From Dolichospermum flos-aquae CCAP 1403/13F (GTDB lineage: Bacteria; Cyanobacteriota; Cyanobacteriia; Cyanobacteriales; Nostocaceae): DNA of 64,000 bases. How positions within the stretch are numbered: the first letter of the stretch is position 1; each line of letters starts with the position of its first letter. The notes beneath the pieces are model-generated. The model saw only the letters and a list, made by a program, of their open reading frames with translations. It ran no database searches and was not told the origin of the DNA. The stretch lies in contig NZ_CP051206.1 in NCBI RefSeq assembly GCF_012516395.1, positions 1,904,501 to 1,968,500 on the forward strand. Reading direction: 5' to 3'. Position numbers and translations under genes: made by a program. Below, piece by piece: positions 1 through 8,782 of the stretch.

Positions 1-799
1 CAACGGCTAATTGATTTTGATCTAAAATTGTTTGTTGAACTATGTCAGTAAAATTTTGAATGTCTTGGGGAAATGTTAGCAATGGATACTGACTATGAAC
101 TTTCCCGACACGACTTTGATATCCACTCAGCATTACTGCTAAATCATAGGTGGCTTTATTAATTAATGGCTGCATATTTTTGGCCATTAAAGTGTAGTTT
201 CTTCTACCTCTTTCATAAGCTTCAATCTGTAGCCAAATATCATGTTCTGACCAATAGGCATAAACTGTATTAACTACATCTAACCTTTCCCAATTCACAA
301 ATTTTTCAACGGGGAAATAAAAGTCTCTTTCTGAGTAATATTGAGTGATAACATCAGGACGTTCTAATAGTTTCAAAACTCGTAAAACGGTTATTTCTTG
401 GAGAAGATTCAGAACATAGTCAATGGGAATACTATTACGACTGACAAATTGAACGAGAGGTGTTTCTGTTGTCAAAAAGTCTTTATGGCGATGTTCTGGG
501 GTGAGCATATCTGGTGTAATATAATTCCAATATTTTTGGAATTCACCACGGGTATAATCTGAAGCTAAATTTAAAATATTTGCCCACCAAGCATACTCTT
601 TTCTCGCTAGAGCATCAGCATAATAGCTGACTAAATTAATACTTTTCTGGGTTAATTCTTGAGTATCATGAAATAAAATTTTACCGAAGTATTCCCAATC
701 AAAATCTCTGTGAAATGGCCGCCAACCACTAGATAACAAGTGTTGAAAGTTCTTATTGGTGTTATTACTTTCGTTGGTTCGGAAATAGTCAAAATCCAT
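1..799 (-). CDS. conserved protein of unknown function, 3' end outside window
   Basis: An open minus-strand frame starts with ATG at 799 (MDFDYFRTNES...) and stays open to the left edge, giving at least 266 codons without a stop. I do not recognise the family. The protein is soluble-looking, rich in aromatic and charged residues (for example RPFHRDFDWEYFG, then ARKEYAWWANILNLASDYT), with no signal peptide or membrane segment. The start is the first ATG after a long AT-rich non-coding stretch. The frame is real rather than a shadow: it is long, has balanced composition and no competing frame on the other strand. Its C-terminus is missing, so a domain could lie outside the window. Confidence 0.75.
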   Translation of the reverse strand, partial: MDFDYFRTNESNNTNKNFQHLLSSGWRPFHRDFDWEYFGKILFHDTQELTQKSINLVSYYADALARKEYAWWANILNLASDYTRGEFQKYWNYITPDMLTPEHRHKDFLTTETPLVQFVSRNSIPIDYVLNLLQEITVLRVLKLLERPDVITQYYSERDFYFPVEKFVNWERLDVVNTVYAYWSEHDIWLQIEAYERGRRNYTLMAKNMQPLINKATYDLAVMLSGYQSRVGKVHSQYPLLTFPQDIQNFTDIVQQTILDQNQLAV

Positions 800-1298
800 A
801 GTCAAATTATTCTCTGTTGAAACAGGCAATGATGCACAACTTTTTGATCACACTTATTTATGTAACATACTATAGCATTACACCAAAAAGGTTTTACTGC
901 CTACCGCTGTTGGTGTAGCCTGTCCTTAGGGAACTTGCTAGATTACACAAAAAGAGGTTGTGTCAACTATTTTACACGAGTTATGAATTTGTTGATTTTT
1001 CTAAATAAATTTATTGACAATTTTGCATATAATCAAAATATATCTGCTAAAAGTATTAAAGCTGGATTTTTATTTCCTGTTCAAATTGGTGTCAGGATTT
1101 AGCCGTCAGTTGTCATCTGATACAGCTTTTAATTCAGAAATACAGGATAATTAACACTTCCTCTTTTTTGCTGTTCTGGCTTTTGGCTGATAGCTGAATG
1201 CTTACAAATCGGTTGAGATAATAACCAATGAGGATTTACAAGTTTGTCTATTATGCCCAAAAAAACCACTACTCCCCATTAACTACTCTGGAGACGAG
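800..1298. other. intergenic region, no gene seen
   Basis: About 500 AT-rich bases between two divergently transcribed genes, so promoters for both must lie here, but I cannot point to a convincing -35/-10 pair. It contains a short common cyanobacterial repeat string (ctgatagctgaatgctta, near 1187) and no ORF worth calling. Confidence 0.5.
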
Positions 1299-1757
1299 AT
1301 GTATCTAGCGCATTCATTCATGAGTGATGAGAAACGGAAAAAACATCAACAGCCTTTAATTTTAGTGGTAGAAAATCATGATGATAGTCTACTGCTAATG
1401 GGTTATACCCTTGAGTTACTTGGTTGTCAGTCTATTTGTCAAAAAGAAAGTTCAAAAACAGTATTTATGGCGAAAGAACACCAACCTGATTTAATTTTAT
1501 TAAATATTTTTTTACCAGGTATGAGTGGACTAGACGTTATTCGATATCTAAAGCAAGAATCATTAACTTGTCATATTCCCGTGGTTGCTGTTACCGTTTT
1601 AACTGGGAGTGAAGATAAACAACATATTCTAGAAGCAAAGTTTGATGATTACATCACTAAACCTTATATGATTGAGGAATTGGCAGCAATTATCTACCGG
1701 TTACTAGGTAGAAAATTTGAGCTATGCTCAACTTTAGAAGTGCAGCACATTCATTAA
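1299..1757 (+). CDS. single-domain receiver with Asn at the phosphorylation site
   Basis: A stand-alone CheY-like receiver of 152 residues. The acidic pocket (ENHDDS, residues 25-30) and the conserved Lys (ITKPY) are present, and the loop reads LLNIFLPGMSG. The residue that should be the phospho-accepting Asp is Asn69 (codon AAT), so ordinary phosphotransfer is not expected. Receivers of this kind are known as pseudo-receivers that work through protein contacts. The start is supported by GGAG six bases upstream of ATG 1299; an internal Met at residue 8 is less likely. It converges with the sensor kinase gene ending at 1761, only 3 bp away, and is part of a two-component cluster. Its partner cannot be named from sequence alone. 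Confidence 0.85.
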   Translation: MYLAHSFMSDEKRKKHQQPLILVVENHDDSLLLMGYTLELLGCQSICQKESSKTVFMAKEHQPDLILLNIFLPGMSGLDVIRYLKQESLTCHIPVVAVTVLTGSEDKQHILEAKFDDYITKPYMIEELAAIIYRLLGRKFELCSTLEVQHIH

Positions 1758-1760
1758 TAA

Positions 1761-2879
1761 TTATTCAGTGATTTTAGGTAATTTGACTGTGAATATACTA
1801 CCTTTACCCAGTTCGGAGAAAACTTCTATTTTACCTCTGTGTGCTTCAGCAATCCGGCTGGAAAGGTGTAGTCCTAAACCACTACCTGATCTTTTATTCT
1901 GTCCTTGGTGAAAGCGCTCAAAAATTGTTCCCTGATCTTCTGCCGCAATGCCATAACCTGTATCTTGAACTTCGATGACTACTTCACTTAGATGATTGAT
2001 TGGGGATAAGGTTTCAAAAATGCGAATTTCTATACTACCTGTATCAGTAAATTTGATCGCATTACCAATTAAATTATTAAACACTCGTCGTAATTCTAAG
2101 CGATCGCCGTTAACTATTCCCCCATTATTTCCAGTTGGGCTTAATTCATGGGTATCCAATTTTAAAATTAAGTTTTTCTCCTGTGCTAGGGGAGTTAGTT
2201 CACTGACTACTTCAGCCGCAATTGTTGTTAAGTTACATGATTCAAAGTTGAGGGTTTTTTTCCCAGCCTCAAAACGGTAAACTTCTAGCAATGTATTCAC
2301 CATTTCCAGAAGATTTTGATTACTGCGAATCATCACATGAATCGGTTGTTTCATTTCTGAAGGAATCTGACCAAAGACTTCTTGCAGAAATAAATTTAGC
2401 ATTCGATCAGCGGCTACTAAGGGAGTACGTAAATCATGGGTGAGACGAGAAACAAAGTCTTCTCGCTGTAGTGTCATTTTTCGTTGTTCGTCAATACTGT
2501 GCTTTAATCTTAACAGCGATCGCACTCTTGCTAATAGTTCTTCTGTCTCAAAGGGTTTACAAATAAAATCATCAGCACCAACATCTAAACCTTTAACAAC
2601 GCTAGATTCGTTATAAGCTGTCAGGAGTAAGATCGGAATATAGTTGATTTCGGGATTATTCCGAATCCGTAGTGTAACTTCATAACCATCTATTCCCGGC
2701 ATCATCACATCTAAAATAATCAAATCCGGTGGTAATTCTGCTACTTTGTCTAAAGCTGCTTGACCATTGGTAGCTGAATCAACATGATATCCCTCACTTT
2801 CTAAAAGTGTTCTCACTACATCGAGATTATCTTGGACATCATCAACAGACAAAATTCGGTCTTTTTTTAAATTAGACAT
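1761..2879 (-). CDS. receiver-histidine kinase hybrid (REC-HisKA-HATPase)
   Basis: A soluble two-component protein of 372 residues. An N-terminal receiver (about 8-125) has acceptor Asp57 in LIILDVMMPG and Lys108 in CKPF. It is followed by a dimerisation/phosphoacceptor helix with His148 (SRLTHDLRTPL) and a GHKL ATPase domain with an N box (NNLIGNAIKFTD), a DTGYGI G1 box and GSGLGLHL. There is no membrane segment or sensor domain: the receiver occupies the input position, so activity is probably set by an upstream kinase. The gene lies 18 bp downstream of a second REC-kinase on the same strand, so the two are probably co-transcribed. No close named orthologue can be assigned. Confidence 0.92.
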   Translation of the reverse strand: MSNLKKDRILSVDDVQDNLDVVRTLLESEGYHVDSATNGQAALDKVAELPPDLIILDVMMPGIDGYEVTLRIRNNPEINYIPILLLTAYNESSVVKGLDVGADDFICKPFETEELLARVRSLLRLKHSIDEQRKMTLQREDFVSRLTHDLRTPLVAADRMLNLFLQEVFGQIPSEMKQPIHVMIRSNQNLLEMVNTLLEVYRFEAGKKTLNFESCNLTTIAAEVVSELTPLAQEKNLILKLDTHELSPTGNNGGIVNGDRLELRRVFNNLIGNAIKFTDTGSIEIRIFETLSPINHLSEVVIEVQDTGYGIAAEDQGTIFERFHQGQNKRSGSGLGLHLSSRIAEAHRGKIEVFSELGKGSIFTVKLPKITE

Positions 2880-2897
2880 AGTTAACTTTTTGGTAAT

Positions 2898-4205
2898 CTA
2901 CAACCTGATATGAGGATAATTCATTAAAGCTTTGTTCGGGGAATATACAGAATGAAAATGATGCTGATGAGAACTAAAAACTACATTACCTAAATCTGCT
3001 GCTAAATTGATTCTTCGGGGTAATTCTATTTTAAACGTTGAACCCACTCCTAATTGACTTTCAACACATATTTTTCCTCCCATTATCCCCACTAGTGAAT
3101 CAATAATAGCCAAACCCAAACCTGTCCCTGAATATTTACGGCTGATACCTTGATCAATTTGATGAAATGCTGCAAAAATGTTTTGAAAATCTTGAGAAGC
3201 AATCCCAATTCCTGTATCTTTAACAGTTATTGTAACTTGATTTTTAGGTGTTTCTCGAATTTCTACCCAAATATTGCCAGATTCTGTAAATTTAACAGCA
3301 TTGGTCAGTAAATTAGTTAAAATTTGCCGTAATCGGGCTGCATCATTAAATACTGATGTATTCTCTAAGTCTGTTTTGACTAACAAAGATAACTTTTTGG
3401 CCTCAGCTAAGGGGCGGATTTCTGTAACTACGTTACTAACAACTGCTGATAAATCCAATATTTCTGGCTTTAGTGCTAATTTCCCAGATTCTAGCTGAGA
3501 AAAATCCAGAATTTCATTGATCTTGATCAGTAACTCTTTACCATTATTGAGAATTTTCTCTACCATGACCAGTTGTTGATCTGTCAATTCACCAAATTTA
3601 GGACGTAATAGAATCTGTGAAAATCCAATAATCGCATTCATGGGAGTTCTTAGTTCATGGGATATGGTGGCTAAAAATAGTGATTTTAAACTGGATGCTT
3701 CCAAAATATTGAGGTTTTGTTCTTGAATATGCTGCTGCTGTGCTGTGAATTCTTTCTGCTGTAAAATTAGCTGTTCACGACTTTCTTTAAGCTGTTGATT
3801 TGCTAAATTTAGCTGCATTTCCGTATGGTGAATACGAATTGCACTGCGTAACATTTGAGCTATGGTTTCTGGAGATAATTTAGACTTAATAAAATACTCG
3901 GTAGCACCTAATTTTATCCACTCTTGGGCTATTTTTTCATCTCCTGAATCTATGAGAATTACTAAAGGAACTTTAATCCCTGAAGATTGTAATTTATGAA
4001 TTAATGTTAAGCTGTCTTGATTTGGTAAGTGATAGTCGAGAAATATGCAATCATAGTGATTATGGATTAGGGCAAAGAAGGCTTGACTCCCATCCTTAAC
4101 TTCATCAATTTCCATCTTAATACCTGTTTTAGTCAGAGCTAAACTTACTATTAAGCCGTCTACCTGATCATTTTCTACAACTAAAATTTTTAGCGGTTCT
4201 TCCAT
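2898..4205 (-). CDS. receiver-histidine kinase hybrid with central coiled coil
   Basis: A protein of 435 residues. The N-terminal receiver has acceptor Asp57 in CIFLDYHLPN and Lys in YFIKSK. A glutamine-rich coiled coil (about 128-170) links it to a HisKA domain (phosphoacceptor His in ATISHELRTPMNAIIG, near residue 184) and an HATPase domain (LTNAVKFTESG, DTGIGIA, GTGLGLAI). The last 35 or so residues after the ATPase are histidine-rich (SSHQHHFHSVY) and are not part of the canonical domain. There are no membrane segments. The gene precedes the similar kinase ending at 1761 in a likely two-gene operon. The receiver resembles those that relay from phytochrome- or sensor-type kinases, but the signal is unknown. 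Confidence 0.92.
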   Translation of the reverse strand: MEEPLKILVVENDQVDGLIVSLALTKTGIKMEIDEVKDGSQAFFALIHNHYDCIFLDYHLPNQDSLTLIHKLQSSGIKVPLVILIDSGDEKIAQEWIKLGATEYFIKSKLSPETIAQMLRSAIRIHHTEMQLNLANQQLKESREQLILQQKEFTAQQQHIQEQNLNILEASSLKSLFLATISHELRTPMNAIIGFSQILLRPKFGELTDQQLVMVEKILNNGKELLIKINEILDFSQLESGKLALKPEILDLSAVVSNVVTEIRPLAEAKKLSLLVKTDLENTSVFNDAARLRQILTNLLTNAVKFTESGNIWVEIRETPKNQVTITVKDTGIGIASQDFQNIFAAFHQIDQGISRKYSGTGLGLAIIDSLVGIMGGKICVESQLGVGSTFKIELPRRINLAADLGNVVFSSHQHHFHSVYSPNKALMNYPHIRL

Positions 4206-4511
4206 CGGTTTTTCTTTTTGCTGTTAAATACAGATTTATGTTCAGCATTTCTGTTTTTACAGTCTCTAGATTGTACAAATAATCAACATGATTTTTTGCT
4301 GAATTAGCAGATTTATTCCCAAATAAAATAAAATACTTTATCCAGTTAAAAACATTGTAAATTACTAATTCATTAACTGTCCTCACCCATTAGTGAGAGT
4401 TGCATGGAAACATTATGTACCATTAGCGTAAGTATTTAAACTTAAAGAGTAGGAATAATTGCTAAATAAGGATCACTTACCTCCTGCGGATGAATTGGTT
4501 TTTAGAGCAGG

Positions 4512-4723
4512 TAAGTAGGTGAACGGAAAAAAACCGTAGACGCGGAGCGGCTTCTCGAAGAGTAATATGTAACGAAAAGTAAAATCGCCCAAACCCTCTT
4601 CACTCTTGCCTCTGGTTACTGAGCGAAGTCGAAGTATTGCCTCTTGCCTAGTGCCATAACGACGATTTTCAATGCTAACCTACTTAGTTGCAAAGCTGAC
4701 TTAATCAGCTTTTTAACCTACTT
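4512..4723. repeat. MITE-like element with TAAGTAGGT ends
   Basis: TAAGTAGGTGAACGG at 4512 is matched in inverse orientation by AACCTACTTA at 4677-4686 and again at 4714-4723, so the right end is uncertain. The outer TAAGTAGGT matches the ends of the 130-bp element at 38310-38439. The interior carries other short cyanobacterial repeats and no ORF. Confidence 0.45.
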
Positions 4724-5488
4724 AATTTTTGATTTTTGACCTCCGCATTGCGGAACTGCCGTGTTGAGTCCATTGTAAATTTGGTGATCATGGTGTAACT
4801 GTAATTTTTCTGATTTGTCTCAATAATCTCATTTGTTTTGGGAAAAATATCTATATGTCTTTAGCTAGATTTTTGCATCTATTGAAATTCAAAAATCAAT
4901 TATTCATTATTCCTATTGGTAGATGTTTAATGGTTCACAGATCGTATATGCTCAAGGTTGGGTAAATTGAATACAATTCTTAAAAAACAAAACCTTCTGT
5001 CTATTAGCACTACTTCAGAGGTAGTCTAATTATCATGGGTGTAATAGTCAGTAACTCAGCCCTAAAGGGACTGAGCTTGTAATTTATTACAAGCTGTACT
5101 GACCAGTCTAAGTCTTCACTGACTACGTTTTTTGAGTCACGACACCCTGGAATGCGAAGCTAGTTCCCTGCTCTGTCATTTGCAATTAAACAGTTTTAAA
5201 GTCACTGAAACAGTGTTGCAAGTCTAAAAAGCTCTTAAAACATTGACGAAGCTAACATCACCCCGAAAGGGAGGCTCTTCGGAGCAACACATTATGCGTA
5301 CAGAGTTGGGAAATTTGAATCGGTAATTGTCCCGTTGAAAGTACACCACAAAAGTACCCCGAATTTCTTAACTCCAAGGCGGTAATGAAAAAATATTCAA
5401 AGCGGTTAAAACCGTGGTCAGTGAGCAGTTCGACAAGCTCACTGTAACACTTGTCGAACTGCCCGTGCCGTGGCTGGTGAGCCATATC

Positions 5489-5513
5489 GATAGCGTAGCG
5501 TGGCGTTAGCCAT
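5489..5513 (+). repeat. short dispersed repeat (gatagcgtagcgtggcg...agccat)
   Basis: A 25-bp unit, gatagcgtagcgtggcg followed by ttagccat. Near-identical copies occur at 26069-26093 and 27069-27093. It is intergenic in all three places and of unknown function. Confidence 0.8.
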
Positions 5514-5566
5514 ACCATCCCTCTCAGGGCTAAAGCCGCTGAGTTTCCCACTTACCGGGTATTCTT

Positions 5567-6289
5567 ATGAGTGAGATTAGTATTCTATTAATTGAAGATC
5601 ACGATTTAACCCGCATGGGACTCAAAACTGAATTGCAGTCACACAGCGGCTTTAAGGTGATTGGTGAGGCAGCCAATGCGACTCAAGGACTAAAACTTTT
5701 AGAAACAATCAAGCCAAATGTGGCTGTGATAGATATTGGTTTACCTGATATGAGTGGAATTGAGCTAACGCGTAAATTTAGACGTTATCAGACAGAAACG
5801 GGACAATTTCAGACGAAAATTTTGATTTTGACGATGAATAATACTGAAGATGCAGTTCTAGCGGCTTTTGCGGCGGGAGCAGATTCTTATTATATGAAGG
5901 AAACAAGTATTAATAAATTTACTGAAGCTGTAGAAGCAACTTTTCATGGTAATTCTTGGATTGATCCAGCGATCGCTAGTGTCGTATTACGAAAAATGCG
6001 TCAAGGTGTCCCCGGTGATCATCAATCATTGGACAAGCCAAAAACTGTAAAAATCGAAGCTCTGGAAATAGAATATGAACAAGTTTTAGAAACTTATCCC
6101 CTCACCCAAAGGGAACTGGAAATTTTAGAATTGATTGTGGGTGGTTGCAGCAATGGCCAAATCGCCGAAAAATTATATATTACTGTAGGTACAGTAAAAA
6201 CTCATGTTCGCAATATCTTAAATAAACTCTGTGCTGATGATCGAACCCAAGCAGCCGTGCGGGCTTTACGTTCTGGGTTGGTAGTTTAA
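5567..6289 (+). CDS. NarL/FixJ-family response regulator
   Basis: A response regulator of 240 residues. The N-terminal receiver (about 4-135) has an acidic pocket (EDHD, 10-13), acceptor Asp56 in VAVIDIGLPDMSG and Lys in YYMKET. A LuxR-type helix-turn-helix (about 174-236) reads LTQRELEILELIVGG...TVGTVKTHVRNILNKL. It is expected to bind DNA as a dimer after phosphorylation. It lies downstream of the kinase cluster but in opposite orientation, so it is a plausible but unproven output. The start ATG 5567 is the only one that keeps the receiver intact. The 3' end overlaps the convergent TIGR03492 gene by 24 bp. Confidence 0.92.
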   Translation: MSEISILLIEDHDLTRMGLKTELQSHSGFKVIGEAANATQGLKLLETIKPNVAVIDIGLPDMSGIELTRKFRRYQTETGQFQTKILILTMNNTEDAVLAAFAAGADSYYMKETSINKFTEAVEATFHGNSWIDPAIASVVLRKMRQGVPGDHQSLDKPKTVKIEALEIEYEQVLETYPLTQRELEILELIVGGCSNGQIAEKLYITVGTVKTHVRNILNKLCADDRTQAAVRALRSGLVV

Positions 6290-7603
6290 TTTTTCCTGCA
6301 AACATTCTGCAATCCGTTGTGCTGCACCTGCACGTCCCATGCGCTGCAACCCATTTTCAGCAATCTCATGTAAGAGGTCAGGATTTTTGAGTAGAGATTG
6401 GATAGCGGGGAGAACTTGTGATGGTTGGTTGACGAGGGTGAGAGATATTCCTAAAAGCCGACTTTGAGCTTCTGCAAAAGCGGGGTTGTATTGAGGTCCA
6501 TGACCAGAAATAGCGATCGCTGGTTTTCCCAAACCGATGAATTGTTCTGTTGCTGTTCCAGCCATAGCGATCGCCAGATCACCTAAATGTAAGCATTCAT
6601 TATAGGCTTGTTGGGTCAGGATAAAATAAGCATTTTTTTGGTTAAAAGTCAAGCTATCAGGGTCAGAAATTGCTAAAGGAGATTGATCACACCGTCGCCA
6701 ACCTTGAATGTGTAAAGTTTGGGATAAAATACTACAATCTAAACCAGGAGCGATCGCCCCTAAAAAAATCATCGTCCCCGCAGCCCGAAAGATGGAATCT
6801 GGTTGTCGTAAACTAGCCGTCAGCGCAGATACAGCAATCATGATGATTTCCCAATTGTTGTAAGCTTCCGGCGCACGAGAACCGGGTAACAGAGTCACAA
6901 TCAAAGGCCGAATCACTTCTTCGAGTTCAGCATCAGGACGATAAAACTGTTGTGCGGTAAAAATCTTCTGCAAACCATCCATCATGGGATTCCCCACATC
7001 CACAGCGGGAATTCGCCATTTTTTGAGAATTTCCGTAGTCAGAGCATCTCTAGGAAACACAGCCCGACAACGGCCACGACTCATCAACCATCTTTCCCAA
7101 GGATGGTAAATTGAACCAGAAAAATTTTCCCACCATGCGGACTTTGATTTTCTCGGTAATAATCCCGCTTCATCGCGCACATAGTATTCTGATTTAGCAG
7201 TACCTACAAAGGCATAATTAGCACCACTCACTGCTGCAAACAACAGGGGAACAATATCCCCCACCGCTAGAATAGCTTTGGGATTACCTAACTTGGTTTG
7301 TGAACTTACCCAACTGCGGATAGATTGAATTTGATTAAGAGTCAACTGCACCAACCCACCCCGCAGATCGCGCATTAATTCGCGGCTATCCATATATATA
7401 AAACCACCAGAAGGCATAGTCTGCACCTTACCAATCATAGAAATATCTATTTGTTGATAAGCACGTCCTTCACCTACTATTGGTAAAGCAAAAATATCTG
7501 GTGGAGAAGATAATTGTTGTAGAGCCTGGATAATCCGAACAGCAATGATATCTTCTCCGTGACCATTGCTTAAGACTAATAACTGTAAACGAGAATTGGT
7601 CAT
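6266..7603 (-). CDS. lipid-A-disaccharide synthase-related protein (TIGR03492)
   Basis: A protein of 445 residues belonging to the cyanobacterial/plastid family related to LpxB-type glycosyltransferases. It starts with LLVLSNGHGEDIIA, the N-terminal nucleotide-sugar fold signature, and contains ILAVGDIVPLLFAA, FVGTAKSEYYVRDE, VGNPMMDGL and TLLPGSRAPEAYNNW. It ends with the donor-binding segment AMAGTATEQFIGLGKPAI. No membrane segment is obvious. The reaction is not established for this family, and true LpxB activity should not be assumed. The 3' end overlaps the convergent response regulator gene. The length matches family members I know. Confidence 0.85.
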   Translation of the reverse strand: MTNSRLQLLVLSNGHGEDIIAVRIIQALQQLSSPPDIFALPIVGEGRAYQQIDISMIGKVQTMPSGGFIYMDSRELMRDLRGGLVQLTLNQIQSIRSWVSSQTKLGNPKAILAVGDIVPLLFAAVSGANYAFVGTAKSEYYVRDEAGLLPRKSKSAWWENFSGSIYHPWERWLMSRGRCRAVFPRDALTTEILKKWRIPAVDVGNPMMDGLQKIFTAQQFYRPDAELEEVIRPLIVTLLPGSRAPEAYNNWEIIMIAVSALTASLRQPDSIFRAAGTMIFLGAIAPGLDCSILSQTLHIQGWRRCDQSPLAISDPDSLTFNQKNAYFILTQQAYNECLHLGDLAIAMAGTATEQFIGLGKPAIAISGHGPQYNPAFAEAQSRLLGISLTLVNQPSQVLPAIQSLLKNPDLLHEIAENGLQRMGRAGAAQRIAECLQEKLNYQPRT

Positions 7604-7713
7604 TGATTTTTAAAATACGCTTTAATGGCATAGGTATCACTTGTCAATGTAATAGGACAAGGAATAATAATTCGCTCTAAATCTAAATTTAAGCTCTTTG
7701 TTTATCGGCATTT

Positions 7714-8547
7714 TTAGCCCTTGACTCCACTCCCTGTATCCGTAGGAACAATATATTTTTGTAGAAACAAAAACAATAATAGCACTGGAGTAATAGAAAT
7801 TACTGAACCAGCAGCTACCAACCGCCAATCTAAAGAAAATGTTCCCGCTAACTTAGCTACCCCCAAGGGTAAAGTATATAAACTTTCATCTTGGATGACA
7901 ATTAAAGGCCACAAAAAGTCACTCCAAGCACCAATAAAGACAAAGATAGCCAAAGTAATCAGCGCTGGACGAATGGCAGGTAGCATGATGTGCCACCACA
8001 ATCCTAACTCAGAACTACCATCTAAACGAGCCGCTTCTTCAATTTCCTTTGGCACACCTATTAGAGCCTGCCGTAATAAAAATATACCAAAGGCAGATGC
8101 CAAACTAGGAAAAATTATTCCTAAGTAACTATTTCTCAACCCTAGTTGCACTGTCAAAATATATAAAGGAATCATGACAATTTGGAAGGGAATCATAATT
8201 GTGGAGACAATGGCTATGAAAATCCCATTTCTGCCCACAAATGATAGTCTGGACAAGGGATAAGCCGCTAAGGAACAAAACAACAAATTTAAACCAACTG
8301 TTAATACTGATACTAGGATACTGTTGTATAAATAAGTTGCGAATGGTAAAAATTGCCAAACTTTAGAGAAGTTTTCTAGTGTTGGCTGACTAGGTAATAA
8401 TTGGGGTGGTGACTGCCAAATATTTTCCGTTGGTGATTTTAGTGCTGTGCTGATTAACCATAACAATGGAAACAGCATCACGATAGCGATCGCACTGAGT
8501 ATGCTATAAATAATTAAAGTTTGGATGCGGGAGTTTTTTAACTTCAT
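7714..8547 (-). CDS. carbohydrate ABC transporter permease (MalG type)
   Basis: An inner-membrane permease of 277 residues with about six hydrophobic segments: an N-terminal one (IYSILSAIAIVMLFPLLWLI), then paired helices across the protein. The cytoplasmic EAA loop, which contacts the ATPase, reads EEIEEAARLDGSSELGLWWH followed by IMLPAIRPAL. It belongs to the MalG/UgpE group that imports sugars or glycerol-type solutes. No binding protein, partner permease or ATPase is adjacent, so it is an orphan component in this window. The substrate cannot be deduced. The start ATG 8547 gives a normal length for the family. Confidence 0.92.
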   Translation of the reverse strand: MKLKNSRIQTLIIYSILSAIAIVMLFPLLWLISTALKSPTENIWQSPPQLLPSQPTLENFSKVWQFLPFATYLYNSILVSVLTVGLNLLFCSLAAYPLSRLSFVGRNGIFIAIVSTIMIPFQIVMIPLYILTVQLGLRNSYLGIIFPSLASAFGIFLLRQALIGVPKEIEEAARLDGSSELGLWWHIMLPAIRPALITLAIFVFIGAWSDFLWPLIVIQDESLYTLPLGVAKLAGTFSLDWRLVAAGSVISITPVLLLFLFLQKYIVPTDTGSGVKG

Positions 8548-8662
8548 ATTTTGTTAAAAATGATTAAGTGTAAAGGTTGTTAATATAACTATTTGTAACC
8601 TAAGAAATAAACTTTATCCTATAATTATACACACTAATTTTACCTCAAGTGACAAAAAACCA

Positions 8663-8692
8663 GATCCCTGACTTCTTGAAGAAGTTGGGGAT
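8663..8692. repeat. GATCCC-GACTTCTT palindrome, copy 1
   Basis: An imperfect hairpin, gatccctgacttcttgaaga followed by agttggggat, related to the four other copies in this window (12743, 40600, 48425, 50449). It lies in the gap between the permease and peptidase genes. No T-run follows, so it is unlikely to be a plain terminator. Confidence 0.7.
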
Positions 8693-8782
8693 ATGAATCC
8701 TGACATTGTGTCTTAATAACATAAATTCTAGGAAATTGTGGGATATGATGAAATCGAAATTTTCAAAATAAGTAATATTTTT

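Larger units (their letters stand above)
4206..5566. other. long intergenic region with repeats, no convincing gene
   Basis: About 1.36 kb between divergent signalling genes. It contains a TAAGTAGGT inverted-repeat element (about 4512-4723), the repeat gtagacgcggagcggcttct at about 4538, a GAGCGAAGTCGAAGTA repeat near 4621, and the gatagcgtagcgtggcg repeat at 5489. A 97-codon minus-strand frame (5258-5551) runs through these repeats and is probably not a gene. Confidence 0.5.

Noticed and set aside
1014-1035. TTGACA followed by TATAAT-like string upstream of the receiver gene
   Set aside because: The spacing between the two hexamers is only about 8 bp, too short for a promoter.
4168-4386. 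72-codon minus-strand ORF upstream of a receiver kinase
   Set aside because: It overlaps the kinase start, is AT-rich with no recognisable family, and reads like leader sequence.
5258-5551. 97-codon minus-strand ORF
   Set aside because: It runs through dispersed repeats (gatagcgtagcgtggcg and gctcaccagcc-like strings), has no ribosome site and shows no domain.
7721-8128. 135-codon plus-strand ORF
   Set aside because: Antisense shadow of the ABC permease gene, rich in Pro/Lys with no domain.
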